Below, one piece after another: positions 8,998-17,214 of a DNA stretch of 37,684 bases. Position 1 is the first letter of the stretch. Each line of letters starts with the position of its first letter. Both the position numbers and the translations under genes were made by a program. The stretch lies in contig JAAUUB010000015.1 in the NCBI GenBank assembly GCA_012031215.1, positions 1 through 37,684 on the forward strand, read 5' to 3'. Below the pieces are notes generated by a model. It saw only the letters and a list, made by a program, of their open reading frames with translations. It ran no database searches and was not told the DNA's origin. Source of the DNA: Microscillaceae bacterium. GTDB lineage: Bacteria > Bacteroidota > Bacteroidia > Cytophagales > Microscillaceae.

Positions 8998-10458
8998 TCA
9001 AAACTTCCATTGAATACCCCCCTCTAAGCCAAAACTGAAAGGTGCGAAGCGAAGATAAGCATCCGATTGATTGCGGGCAAACAGGCTTTGCTGAAAAAAA
9101 GGCTGGGCATACAATGACAATGAAGGGCGAAGTTGATACGCGGATTGCCAGGCCATTCTTAGCGACATACTCACATTTCGGTACGCTTTGTTCTCGAGCA
9201 AGGTAAGCCTTTTTTCACTACCCAGATGAGGGTTTTGATACTTTGCCTGCAAAAATAAATCCAGTGAAGTGCCTCCCCACAAGCTATGGGACCATCGTTG
9301 GTGTCGTCCTACTACATAACCCACTTCCAGCGGCAGACTGAGATATTGATAGCTAATTTCCAGTTGAAGTGATTTGTTCTCGTTCAAATGATTGAGATTG
9401 AGCAAATTCAGCCCATTGGGATTGTACCCGGGCAAACTACGCAGCGATCGAGCCAGGTTATCCGTTTGGATGTCCTGGGCCGAGAGTTGAGAAATGAAGG
9501 CGTAAGGCTTCTGGCTGGCCCGGTCTATAAAGTAGGCATTGGTTTGCTGGGTCATCTGCCAGTGTTGATAGGTCAGTCCGGTACGCAATTGCCACCGTGT
9601 CGAGATTTGGTAAGCCACCTGAACAAGGGCTGAAAAAGAGAAGCGGCTTTGGGTTTTTTCATCTAAAGAGGCAAAAAACTGCTCAGTCGGGATATTGGTT
9701 AACTGATGCGCATTCAGGTAGCGGGCCAGGTAGCGGGCATAGTCTTGCTGGAGGTGGGGCTTAAACTGCTGATAGCCAAAAGCCAGGGCAACTGTCCAGG
9801 GGCTTTTGGGAATTCGGGACTGCTTTTTGGGTGCTTTTGGGCTTTGGAGCGTATCCTGAGGCCAATGCCTTGAAGCCGGATTTGACAAAGGCAAAGGAAA
9901 AGCCCCCCAGGAGGGCAAAGCAGCGGCTAAGTATTGGGCCTGGTTTTGCGAAGGGGCGGGCGTAGCTGGTGCCTTTTCGTAATCCTCGGGGGCACTATTC
10001 TCCCTCAAGGGCAACAAAAATGTGTTTCCCGCTTTTTGAGAAAAATTTTTCGGCGGATTCGCTCTAAATTCTATTGAAAAAGGCGGTGGAGGCGACTTCT
10101 GAGAAAAAGAAAGCGGCGGCTCGGTTTGGGATTGCCTCGGTACCGTATGCTTCTCGAGCCTGGGCTGCGTCATGATGCCCCAGAAAGATGCGCTGTGGTT
10201 CGGCACCAAAACTTTTCCATTTTGGGTCGGCATTGCTGCCCCCCGTCTGAGAGGGGATGAAAACTTTTGGAGGCTAAGCCCTAGGCCTATCCCCAGCAAA
10301 ATCACCAGTAACCAAGCCTTTCCCTGCCAAAATCTTTTCTGGCGGTGGCGCAGCTTGCTCTCAATTTCGGCCCAAACTACGGGGCCAGGGTCCATCTTGG
10401 CACCCTCGAGAGCCTTTTTAAAATCATCGGCAAACTTATCTTCCTCGCGCATCGGCAT
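8998..10458 (-). CDS. anti-sigma-like inner-membrane anchor with C-terminal outer-membrane beta-barrel
   Basis: A 486-residue protein with three visible parts. Residues 1-45 are charged and contain PGPVVWAEIESKL, the P..(V/L)W..(I/L)E..L motif also seen in the sigma-linked gene at 27749. Residues about 47-63 (AWLLVILLGIGLGLSL) form one transmembrane helix. Residues about 70-210 are Pro/Ser/Gln-rich and low complexity, like a periplasm-spanning linker. From about 215 to the end the sequence alternates aromatic and polar residues (WTVALAFGYQQF, WQLRTGLTYQHW, LEGGIQWKF with a terminal Phe), as in the Bacteroidota outer-membrane beta-barrel family. It overlaps the upstream ECF sigma gene by 23 bases. 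I infer an envelope-spanning sensor/anti-sigma factor. An alternative start is the Met at 10452. Confidence 0.75.
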   Translation of the reverse strand: MPMREEDKFADDFKKALEGAKMDPGPVVWAEIESKLRHRQKRFWQGKAWLLVILLGIGLGLSLQKFSSPLRRGAAMPTQNGKVLVPNHSASFWGIMTQPRLEKHTVPRQSQTEPPLSFSQKSPPPPFSIEFRANPPKNFSQKAGNTFLLPLRENSAPEDYEKAPATPAPSQNQAQYLAAALPSWGAFPLPLSNPASRHWPQDTLQSPKAPKKQSRIPKSPWTVALAFGYQQFKPHLQQDYARYLARYLNAHQLTNIPTEQFFASLDEKTQSRFSFSALVQVAYQISTRWQLRTGLTYQHWQMTQQTNAYFIDRASQKPYAFISQLSAQDIQTDNLARSLRSLPGYNPNGLNLLNLNHLNENKSLQLEISYQYLSLPLEVGYVVGRHQRWSHSLWGGTSLDLFLQAKYQNPHLGSEKRLTLLENKAYRNVSMSLRMAWQSAYQLRPSLSLYAQPFFQQSLFARNQSDAYLRFAPFSFGLEGGIQWKF

Positions 10459-11059
10459 AGCTTACCCGTTCATTTTCTTTTATCATTTCTTGCAATAGCA
10501 GTTTGGCACGCGCATACTGTGATTTAGAAGTACCCTCAGTGATTTCAAGCATCTCCGCTATCTCGCGATGCCCGTAGCCTTCAATGGCATATAAATTAAA
10601 AACCAAACGACAACGTTCAGGCAGTTTTTGGACGAAGCCCAATAATTCGGTAAAATTATAGTGAGATAGGGTAAGTTCAACATCGGGAACCAGATTTTCT
10701 ATTTCGGCTACATCCTGAAAAGAGTAAGCCACGTGCTTGCGGCGGTTATGATTCAGAGCAGTATTAATAACAATGCGTTTTATCCAAAATTCGAGCGGGC
10801 AATCGCCCCGAAAAGTGCCGATATGTTCAAAAACTTTCAAAAAAGCTTCTTGGAGGATGTCCTCGGCATCGAGGCGGGAAGGGGCATAGCGCATCGCTAC
10901 GGCAAACATATACGGACTGTAATGTTCGTAGAGTTCGCGCTGTTTGCGCCTTTTTCCTTTACGGCATCCTTCTACTAATAAACTTTCATCTCGCATGGCA
11001 GCACGGCTAGAACATTCCCTTAGATTTATCTTTTCGGGACTATTTTTGGAAGAAAGCAT
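10436..11059 (-). CDS. ECF RNA polymerase sigma factor
   Basis: Up to 207 residues with region 2 (YEHYSPYMFAVAMRY, DAEDILQEAFLKVFEHI, PLEFWIKRIVINTALNHNRR) and region 4 (LPERCRLVFNLYAIEGY, HREIAEMLEITEGTSKSQ, YARAKLLLQEMI). The helix-turn-helix ending TSKSQ is typical of a Bacteroidota ECF group and also occurs in the sigma factor at 27143. The open frame starts at the ATG at 11057-11059; the Met at 10996 (MRDESLLVEGC) better matches the family N-terminus, so the first 21 residues may not be translated. The 3' end overlaps the anti-sigma/barrel gene, the expected arrangement for a sigma/anti-sigma pair. Confidence 0.88.
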   Translation of the reverse strand: MLSSKNSPEKINLRECSSRAAMRDESLLVEGCRKGKRRKQRELYEHYSPYMFAVAMRYAPSRLDAEDILQEAFLKVFEHIGTFRGDCPLEFWIKRIVINTALNHNRRKHVAYSFQDVAEIENLVPDVELTLSHYNFTELLGFVQKLPERCRLVFNLYAIEGYGHREIAEMLEITEGTSKSQYARAKLLLQEMIKENERVSYADARGR

Positions 11060-11088
11060 TTAAGAACAGGAAAAAATGTTTAGCACAT

Positions 11089-11913
11089 TCAAGAGACCTT
11101 GCCTACGGCATACGTATCACCCTCAGAAACTGGCACTCCGCCCGCTTTCTCGAGGGTAACCACGAAAGCATCGGCCCGGGGAGCAGTTTTCATTTTTTGA
11201 AGCTGTGCCGCAAAATCTCCCATTTCAAATACGCCCCCGTCCATTACCTTTTGTCCATCTACAAACCAAAGCTGATATTGTTTGCCCGTCGGAGGTTCGG
11301 GTAGGTTTTTCACCTGTAAATACACCTCCTGGGTTTGAGGATTCCAATAGACCCGGACTTGGGCCTCAGGGTGTTCTTTGACCCCTTCAAGGGAAACCAG
11401 GCGGGTGGCCGGATTCTTTAAGACACTTAATTCCTGGGTGGCTTGTGCCAATTGCTGGCGCTGAAGGGATGTCTGTTGGGCAAACTGTTGGTTGCCGAGA
11501 AGACTGGTCCGGAGTGCTGATTCGGCCTTTTGCCAGTTTTGATAGAGCCATAGATTAAGCCCCATACTGACCAGCAGAAGCAAAGAAGCCGCCACTGCCA
11601 GTAAAGGCTTTAAAGACCCCCACCTCGCCTTGTAGGCAACCGTAAGTGGCTTGGCTTCTACGGGAGCAGCAAGCAAGTCTTCTTCCTCAAGGGCCGCCAA
11701 TTTCTTAATGACCTTGTCGCGCAGTTCAAGTGGAGGCTCCTGCCTACACTCAAGAATATATTCCATCAATGCAAATTGATTGGCTTCAATTTCACGGCGG
11801 ATTTCCGGGTATTGTTGAGACAAACGTTCCAACTCCTGCGCCTCTTCAGGCGTAGCCGCCCCCAACACATAATTCTCGATTATGCCCGATTCCAAATAAT
11901 TTTTCAGATTCAA
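11089..11913 (-). CDS. RskA-type anti-sigma factor
   Basis: A 274-residue protein. Residues 1-75 form the cytoplasmic sigma-binding part (SGIIENYVLGAATPEEAQELERL, the usual anti-sigma-K start), residues about 103-124 are a transmembrane helix (LLAVAASLLLLVSMGLNLWL), a Gln-rich coiled coil follows, and residues about 180-274 are the RskA C-terminal domain (YWNPQTQEVYLQVKNLPEPP, YQLWFVDGQKVMDGGVF, AFVVTLEKAGGVP). It should hold the SigK-like factor encoded 7 bases upstream until released by regulated proteolysis. The operon is therefore sigma then anti-sigma. Another ECF gene follows 29 bases downstream. Confidence 0.9.
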   Translation of the reverse strand: MNLKNYLESGIIENYVLGAATPEEAQELERLSQQYPEIRREIEANQFALMEYILECRQEPPLELRDKVIKKLAALEEEDLLAAPVEAKPLTVAYKARWGSLKPLLAVAASLLLLVSMGLNLWLYQNWQKAESALRTSLLGNQQFAQQTSLQRQQLAQATQELSVLKNPATRLVSLEGVKEHPEAQVRVYWNPQTQEVYLQVKNLPEPPTGKQYQLWFVDGQKVMDGGVFEMGDFAAQLQKMKTAPRADAFVVTLEKAGGVPVSEGDTYAVGKVS

Positions 11914-11920
11914 TGTGTTT

Positions 11921-12463
11921 TTAAGTTAATTTTCTTAATTCTCGCAAGGCAATTTTGACCCGGGACTTGAGCGTACCCAAAGGTAAATCTAACTTCTGCG
12001 CCGCTTCTACATGCGACAAACCGCCAAAATAGATGGCTTCAATCACCTGCCTGTGCTCAGGGGCCAGGCGCGCCACCAGGCTGTCGAGCCCAATGTGTTC
12101 TACCACCAGATAGCTGTTTTCCGTCGCGGCCATCCGGGTGTTTTCCAGGGCTTGGCCCTGCTGATGGTCTTGATAAGCCCTTGAGCGCAATTTATCGATA
12201 GCAGTGTTGCGGGCAATGTTCAAAATCCAGGTAAAAAGCCGACCTTTGCTTTCATCATAGGTATCGATCTTACGCCAAATTTTTACAAAACTATCTTGCA
12301 AGGCCTCCTGCGCCCATTCTTCTGCCTTCAATACTTTGAGGCAAAGCCCATACAGGGCGGGCGAGTAGTTTTGATATAAACTTTCAAAACTACGGCGGTT
12401 TTTTTGCTTTAATCCAGCAACGAGCTCGATTTCTTCAAGGGATGGTTTTGAACTTGTCAGCAA
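11921..12463 (-). CDS. ECF sigma factor, SigK-like
   Basis: A 180-residue ECF sigma factor: LYQNYSPALYGLCLKVLK and AQEALQDSFVKIWRKIDTYD (region 2.1-2.2), GRLFTWILNIARNTAIDKLRS (region 2.4), and region 4 LAPEHRQVIEAIYFGGLSHVEAA ending LPLGTLKSRVKIALRELRKL. The KGRLFTWILNIARNTAIDKLR and GTLKSRV blocks are characteristic of the SigK-type group, which pairs with RskA anti-sigma factors. The RskA gene is the next gene, 7 bases downstream. ECF operons are usually autoregulated, but I could not identify a -35/-10 pair upstream with confidence. Confidence 0.92.
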   Translation of the reverse strand: MLTSSKPSLEEIELVAGLKQKNRRSFESLYQNYSPALYGLCLKVLKAEEWAQEALQDSFVKIWRKIDTYDESKGRLFTWILNIARNTAIDKLRSRAYQDHQQGQALENTRMAATENSYLVVEHIGLDSLVARLAPEHRQVIEAIYFGGLSHVEAAQKLDLPLGTLKSRVKIALRELRKLT

Positions 12464-12665
12464 TCTTTCTTTTTTAAATTCTATTTTTGAATGATTACAA
12501 CGACTGGATAACCCACTTGCCAGAGAGATTGTTTGCTTTTTCTCTTTCCCGGGCGAAGCAAGAGGGTTCGCATTTTTTTACCTCATAGGTTACATTTCTC
12601 AAGTACGACAGTAAGCCCTGATTTAGATTTTGTATTTACTCATTTTTGCTTAAAAATTTTTACCA

Positions 12666-13312
12666 ATGCAACATTTTTTTATGTGGACCACTCTGGTACT
12701 TGGTCTGAGTGCCTGTGGTGCCAGCAGTTATCCCGCTCAAAGCAACCGAAGCGAGATTCCTCCTTATTCAGAAGCTGGACAGCAGCAAGAGGAAAGGCTT
12801 TTGATTTATCAGCCTCCCTCACCCTTATCGTGGATGAGCCGGAGGCATTGGGCGCGAAGTTACAAACCCTGGCTGAGCAACACCAGGGCTATCTCCAAAA
12901 AACGGGCACCGAGGTCGTCGTGATGCGGGTACGTAACGAAAGCCTGGAGATGGTCTTGAGCGAGATAGAAAAAATGGGGAAAATAAAGCAAAAACAAATC
13001 AGTGGCGAAGATGTAACCGAAGCCTACCAAGACCTGAGGGTGCGCATTGAAAACGGGGAAAAGCTTCGGGAACGCTACCTGGATTTGCTCCAAAAAGCCA
13101 GCAAAGTAGAGGATTTGCTCCTAATAGAAAGGGAGCTTGAACGCCTCAATACGGAGCTAGACTTGCTCAAAGGGCGGCAAAGTCATCTGGAAAAAGAATC
13201 GGCCCTGGCCACCATCTATGTCGACATCCAGAAAAAAGTGCGGCCCGGCCCCATCGGAGCCATATTTGTGGGCATTTACAAGGGCCTGCGCTGGCTTTTT
13301 GTCTGGCGATAA
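12666..13312 (+). CDS. DUF4349 lipoprotein, frameshifted
   Basis: The 5' frame encodes a short lipoprotein signal (MWTTLVLGLSACG, lipobox LSAC), a Ser/Gln-rich linker and QEERLLIYQ. The rest lies in the -1 frame: SLTLIVDEPEALGAKLQTLAEQ, GYLQKTGTEVVVMRV, then a long coiled coil (RERYLDLLQKASKVEDLLLIERELERLNTELD) and a C-terminal hydrophobic helix ending GLRWLFVWR. This is the DUF4349 layout: lipoprotein anchor, alpha/beta domain, coiled coil and a terminal membrane segment. Adding one base near 12812 (CAG|GCC) joins the halves as IYQASLTLIVDEP. The missing base is not in a homopolymer. Function of DUF4349 is unknown; an envelope location is expected. Confidence 0.75.
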
Positions 13313-13329
13313 AGTCCCATAAAGAAGCT

Positions 13330-13356
13330 TGCCAGGCCCTTATTCCCTGCCTGGCA
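13330..13356. terminator. hairpin between convergent genes
   Basis: TGCCAGGC (13330-13337) pairs with GCCTGGCA (13349-13356) around an 11-base loop. It lies between the stop of the DUF4349 gene and the stop of the FAH-family gene. There is no strong T tract on either side, so terminator function is a guess. Confidence 0.3.
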
Positions 13357-13369
13357 GCCTTCAAAAGCC

Positions 13370-13981
13370 TTACTGCACCTTAAAATCAAACATTTGCTTC
13401 TCCTCAATAAACCCAGTGAGCTGGTCGCCCACCTGCACCGGGCCCACTCCTTCGGGAGTCCCCGTAAAAATCAAGTCTCCGGTTTTGAGGGTGATAAACT
13501 GTGAGACATAGGCCAGGGTATAAGCAAAATCAAAAAGCATGAGGGCAGTATGGCCTTTCTGGCGGGTTTGCCCATTGACTTTGAGGTGAAAGTGAATATT
13601 TTTGAGGTCAGGAAAATCGCTTACCGGCAAAAACTCCGACACAGGCGCTGCGCCATTGAAGCCTTTGGCCAGGTCCCAGGGCAAGCCCTTGGCCTTGGCC
13701 TTGTTTTGTAGGTCGCGGGCCGTAAAATCAATCCCCAGCCCAATCGCATCAAAATAACGATGGGCAAACTTTTCTTCTATATACTTGCCCTCTTTGCTTA
13801 TTCTCAGCACCAGTTCTACCTCATGGTGGATGTCCTTAGAAAACTCAGGATAATAAAAAGGATCATTATGGCGCAAAAGTGCCGTATCCGGTTTGGTAAA
13901 AATGACGGGCTCTTCGGGGCGCTCGTTGTTGAGTTCGGCGATGTGGGCGGCATAATTGCGCCCGATACAAATGATTTTCAT
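13370..13981 (-). CDS. fumarylacetoacetate hydrolase (FAH) family protein
   Basis: A 203-residue FAH-fold protein starting MKIICIGRNYAAHIAELN. It has PVIFTKPDTALLRHNDPFYYPEFS, HHEVELVLRIS with the metal-binding Glu pair region, IGLGIDFTARDLQ, GLPWDLAKGFNGAAPVSEF and GDLIFTGTPEGVGPVQVGD. These are the short-form FAH family landmarks (fumarylpyruvate hydrolase or oxaloacetate tautomerase type). It probably cleaves a C-C bond in, or tautomerises, a small 2-oxo acid using Mg2+; the precise substrate cannot be read. The ATG at 13979-13981 is chosen because homology begins there; the longer frame contains no family sequence. A -7 box lies upstream at 14032-14039. Confidence 0.92.
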   Translation of the reverse strand: MKIICIGRNYAAHIAELNNERPEEPVIFTKPDTALLRHNDPFYYPEFSKDIHHEVELVLRISKEGKYIEEKFAHRYFDAIGLGIDFTARDLQNKAKAKGLPWDLAKGFNGAAPVSEFLPVSDFPDLKNIHFHLKVNGQTRQKGHTALMLFDFAYTLAYVSQFITLKTGDLIFTGTPEGVGPVQVGDQLTGFIEEKQMFDFKVQ

Positions 13982-14031
13982 TGGCAAAATGTTAATTCCT
14001 GCAAAAACAAAGCCCTCCCTGGGGCCACTTG

Positions 14032-14039
14032 CAAAGGTA
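14032..14039 (-). promoter_or_regulatory. candidate -7 element for the FAH-family gene
   Basis: On the minus strand this reads TACCTTTG followed by C, a full match to the Bacteroidota -7 box TAnnTTTGC. It lies 50 bases upstream of the chosen ATG. The same TACCTTTGC string occurs upstream of the DksA/TraR gene. No convincing -33 TTG was seen. Confidence 0.4.
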
Positions 14040-14206
14040 AGCATTTCTGAAGAGTTGGGATTTTTGCTGGATGCCTCTTTAATGCGACCTGCATTTTGAA
14101 CTTGCGCCAAAATAAAAAATGGAGTAGGCTGATACACTCCTTTTCAGAAAAAACGGGCCGTATCCGAAAAGCCAAACGAGTAGGGCTATTTAACTTTATT
14201 AGATTG

Positions 14207-14665
14207 ATGAAGAAAACAGTGCGCTATTTTACCCTCTTGCTGGGCCTGAGTCTGGCCAGTTGTGGGGGTGGCAATAATCCCGAGGCAAAAGAAGATAAAT
14301 ATAAAACAGCAGAACAATCCGAAGAATCGGAGGGGGAGGCCGTGAATGAAGCCACTGATGCCGAAGAAACTTCGAAAGAAATGACGGGGAAAAGTGAAGC
14401 GGAATACCGGGCTTTTCTTATCAGCCCAGAGGGTACTTATGGCTGGAGAAGCCCTTCGGATGATAAATCCCTGGACTTTTTTAAAGATGGCCGTCTCTTT
14501 ATCCAAGGGCCGGATGGTGAAGCCCCCACGTGGGAAAGTAGCTGGGCTCTAGAAGGCGAGCAACTCACGATAAAGTTTGCCGACATTGAACTTGAGCAGA
14601 CCTACACTGTTCGTATAAAAGGCGAAAATCTTAAACTGGACGAGCTTGTCTATTCGCGCAATTGA
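14207..14665 (+). CDS. small lipoprotein with lipocalin-like domain
   Basis: A 152-residue protein starting MKKTVRYFTLLLGLSLASCGGG with a clear lipobox (LASC). An acidic Glu-rich linker follows (residues about 25-65), then a small folded domain: GTYGWRSPSDDKSLDFFKDGRLFIQ, WESSWALEGEQLTIKFADIE and YTVRIKGENLKLDELVY. The pattern of threshold hydrophobic strands with WxLEGxxLTIKF resembles small lipocalin-like domains common in Bacteroidota lipoproteins. No enzymatic motif is visible. The ATG at 14207 is used because it begins the signal peptide. A terminator hairpin follows at 14704. Confidence 0.75.
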   Translation: MKKTVRYFTLLLGLSLASCGGGNNPEAKEDKYKTAEQSEESEGEAVNEATDAEETSKEMTGKSEAEYRAFLISPEGTYGWRSPSDDKSLDFFKDGRLFIQGPDGEAPTWESSWALEGEQLTIKFADIELEQTYTVRIKGENLKLDELVYSRN

Positions 14666-14703
14666 TAATCTGTAATAGGCTTGTGTTTTAGGCATTTCTC
14701 CGC

Positions 14704-14748
14704 AAAAAAGGGCGCAATTGCTTAATAGCTCCCGCGCCCCTTTTTTTT
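14704..14748. terminator. Rho-independent terminator between convergent genes
   Basis: AAAAAAGGGCGC (14704-14715) pairs with GCGCCC plus one bulged C and then T8 (14734-14748). It follows the lipoprotein stop at 14665 and precedes the 3' end of the PhoD-like gene on the other strand. The flanking A and T runs would allow action in both directions. Confidence 0.7.
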
Positions 14749-14814
14749 GAATACTCATGATGGTTGTGGTGCCTGAATCCTGTTTTTTTTCAAGGCCTGC
14801 TTTCTTTTTTCTTG

Positions 14815-15813
14815 CTATTCAAAGCGCAACTCCTCTTCAAGATACACCTCGTCGCCCTCGCCCCGGATACTGGCCCGGATGATGGGTTTGTTCTTTTCCC
14901 AACGAATGTCGAGCAGCCCAAAATTGATTTTAACAATCATTTCTCCCATGCGGTGGCGATTAGGCTCTTCGCGGAGTTCGCTCCAGGTATTGGTCAGCCC
15001 GCTGGAAGTCAGCTCATACACCTTCTGGCCCAGGCCTTCGGGCGCAAATGCCGAAAGCTCGGACATGTGGCGGTCGCCACTGATGAGTAAAACATTTTTT
15101 TACTTTGGTTTTGGCCAGCAGGTCAAAAAAACGCTTTCTTTCCTGGGGAAAATTGGCCCATTTCTCGTAAGGATGCTCTTCGGGGATAAACTGAATGCCA
15201 CTGCCGATAATGTGCAAAGAAGCCTGGCTGTTTTGGAGTTCCTTTTCCAGCCATTGCCACTGGGTCTCGCCCAGCACCGTTCCGTTCTCATTTGGCAGGT
15301 ACACTCGGTTTTCACGCACAAGGGGGTCGCGAAAATAGCGGGCATCCAGCAAAATAATCTTTACCTGCTGCTTGCCCTGGCCATACACCTGGGCCGAATA
15401 GGCCCCTTCCCGCTGCCGAAGAGGGCTCTCTGCCGCCACCCCCAGGAAATCCAGCATCAGTTGCTGGCTTTCTTTTTTCTTGGGATATTCTTTGCCCCCA
15501 TCATTTACGCCAAAATCGTGGTCGTCCCAAGTGCCAATGACCGGAGTTTTCTGAATCAAAGCCTGATAATCCGGATGGCTTTTCTGCTTTTCATATTTTT
15601 GGCCTAAAACTGTCATATCCTCCGTATCGCCATAGACATTGTCGCCCAGCCAAATCCATAAATCAGGATTTTTTTGAGCGATGACCGACCACAGGGGCTG
15701 GGCCTTGTCCTGGTGGCTGCACGAACCCATCGCAATTCGGAAGTTTTTCTGCGCCATTGCCGCAGAGGGCCACAAAAAAATGAGCAGCAAGCCAAAGTAA
15801 AGTACTTTTTCAT
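14815..15813 (-). CDS. PhoD-like metallophosphatase, frameshifted twice
   Basis: The main piece has PhoD-like landmarks: IAMGSCSHQDKAQPLWSVI, NPDLWIWLGDNVYGDTEDM (metal site), TPVIGTWDDHDFGVNDGG and QVKIILLDARYFRD. It continues in another frame as VLLISGDRHMSELSAF, with the final His metal ligand, to LEEELRFE at 14815. Two one-base defects split it. An extra base in the T7 run (plus 15095-15101) separates AKTKVK from NVLLISGDRH. A missing base in the T5 run (plus 15806-15810) hides the start: with one more A the ATG at 15811-15813 opens MKKVLYFGLLLIFLWPSAAM, a good signal peptide. The likely activity is a secreted or periplasmic phosphodiesterase/alkaline phosphatase D-type enzyme; the substrate is unknown. 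Confidence 0.82.
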
Positions 15814-15946
15814 GTTATTCTTCTTTAAGATTCAAAGTTATGGTGAAGCCCGGGCGAATAAGGATGCCACTCAGGAATTTCTCGAAAAATTAATACCCCT
15901 CTATTTTACAGATTATCATTTAGGTACAAAAAATAATATTTTCTGC

Positions 15947-15977
15947 TTGCAATTTTAATGAACGTTCAATATAATTG
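15947..15977 (+). promoter_or_regulatory. candidate promoter of the tetR-type gene
   Basis: TTG at 15947-15949 and TATAATTG at 15970-15977 are spaced by 20 bases. They fit the Bacteroidota TTG-N17-23-TAnnTTTG pattern with one mismatch. The operator palindrome TGAACGTTCA sits between the two boxes, as expected for autorepression. Confidence 0.45.
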
Positions 15978-15982
15978 CAAAC
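15957..15982 (+). promoter_or_regulatory. TetR-type operator copy 1
   Basis: A 26-base block centred on the perfect palindrome TGAACGTTCA (15959-15968), ending four bases before the regulator's start codon. It matches the block at 16568-16593 at 22 of 26 positions by my count. Both copies have an AATGAA..TTCAATA core followed by AATT and CAAAC. Two copies in front of adjacent genes suggest autoregulation and control of the thioesterase by the TetR protein. Confidence 0.6.
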
Positions 15983-15985
15983 AAT

Positions 15986-16543
15986 ATGGAAAAACATCAA
16001 GACACCAAAACCGAACTCATTCTGAAAGCGGCCCAGGTTTTCAACCAGCAGGGCTATCACCAGGCCAGTATCTCCACCCTGGCCGAGGCTTGCGGCGTAA
16101 AAGCGTCCCTTTTTTACTATTACTTTCAAAATAAGGAAGACTTGATGGAGGCCGTGCTGGAATACATCCTGGGCATCAGCACCCAAAAGCTCAAAATAAT
16201 GGCTGCCGACAATGGCCTGAGCCAGACAGAAAAGCTGGGCAAAATTCGCAGATTTATGGAAAAGCTTTACCTTCATAACCCGGGCGGGTGTATAATGGCC
16301 AATACCGTGCTGGAAACCGCGCTTTTTTCTCCCAAGTTTATCGGGGTACTCAAGACTTTTTTCAGTGAATGGATAGAAGCCTATCAACTGCTCTATCAAA
16401 GCCACTACCAGGCCGAAAAAGCCCTCGAACTGGCCGAAGCCACCGTGCAGGACATAGAAGGAGGCATTATGCTGATGAAACTCTACGGCGATAAAAAATA
16501 CCTGATGAATGCCCTGGCCCGTTCTGAAAGGCTTTTGCTATGA
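15986..16543 (+). CDS. TetR/AcrR family transcriptional regulator
   Basis: A 185-residue regulator with the N-terminal TetR helix-turn-helix: ELILKAAQVFNQQGYHQASISTL (residues about 10-32), AEACGVKASLFYYYFQNKEDL (about 33-53). The C-terminal ligand-binding half (IRRFMEKLYLHNPGGCIMANTVLE, FFSEWIEAYQLLYQ) resembles members in which a Gly-Cys pair follows the fifth helix. The start codon lies four bases after operator copy 1, so self-repression is likely. The thioesterase gene follows in the same direction behind operator copy 2. The inducing ligand is unknown; an acyl-CoA is a reasonable guess from the neighbour only. Confidence 0.92.
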   Translation: MEKHQDTKTELILKAAQVFNQQGYHQASISTLAEACGVKASLFYYYFQNKEDLMEAVLEYILGISTQKLKIMAADNGLSQTEKLGKIRRFMEKLYLHNPGGCIMANTVLETALFSPKFIGVLKTFFSEWIEAYQLLYQSHYQAEKALELAEATVQDIEGGIMLMKLYGDKKYLMNALARSERLLL

Positions 16544-16567
16544 AGCGTATGTTTAAAAAGAGATTTG

Positions 16568-16593
16568 AATGAATATTCAATAAAATTCCAAAC
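16568..16593 (+). promoter_or_regulatory. TetR-type operator copy 2
   Basis: This block contains the perfect palindrome TGAATATTCA (16570-16579) and matches operator copy 1 at 22 of 26 positions. It lies 16 bases upstream of the thioesterase ATG at 16610. The conserved flanks outside the palindrome make chance similarity unlikely. Confidence 0.6.
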
Positions 16594-16609
16594 CCTATAA
16601 CCGACCCTC

Positions 16610-17049
16610 ATGAGCACTTTTCATCCTGAACGCACGCTGGCTTTTTTTAACCAAATTAGTCAGCACCATTTCCCGCGCTGCTCGGCATGGAAATTACCGA
16701 AGTACGCGAGCAGCACCTGGAGGCCAAAATGACCATCCGCCCGGATTTTTATGCCCCCAATGGCTACCTGCATGCCGGCAGTCTGGTGGGTTTTGCCGAT
16801 TCGCTGGCGGGCTATGCCACCGTGGCCCATTTTCCTCTCGGAGTAGTTGGTTTCACTACCATTGAGCTAAAAACCAATTTTCTGAGCACCGCCAAAACCG
16901 GAGAAGTCTGGGCCATTGCCACCCCGGAACACCTCGGCAAAACCACCCAGGTATGGGATGTCTTGCTCAGGCACGGCGACACGGATAAAAAAATGGCCCT
17001 TTTCCGATGCACGCAAATGCTGATTTATCCAGAAAAAAAAGGACAATGA
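16610..17049 (+). CDS. PaaI-type hot-dog thioesterase, frameshifted
   Basis: The 5' frame gives MSTFHPERTLAFFNQISQHH and then derails; the rest is in the -1 frame. Adding one T to the short run at 16669-16671 gives HHFPALLGMEITEVREQHLE, restoring a continuous protein of about 147 residues. It has the hot-dog helix signature NGYLHAGSLVGFADSLAGYA (Asn, His-Gly and Asp in catalytic positions), then GFTTIELKTNFLSTAKTGEVW and TTQVWDVLLRH. These are features of PaaI-type acyl-CoA thioesterases. It sits behind operator copy 2 and is probably controlled by the TetR regulator upstream. Physiological acyl-CoA unknown. Even without repair, the downstream frame holds nearly all of the domain (Met at 16687). 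Confidence 0.82.
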
Positions 17050-17214
17050 ACCGCGCACAATGAACAATGAGCAATCTCTTGAAATGAATTTTACAAAGGC
17101 TATCAAACCCTGATGAGCCAAGAACCGCGGGCGGGGGCCAAGTGCTTTGCCAGTGGAAAAGGCCGGGGAGGAAATTTTAACAACACAGATACATTCAAAA
17201 AAAAACAAGCCATT

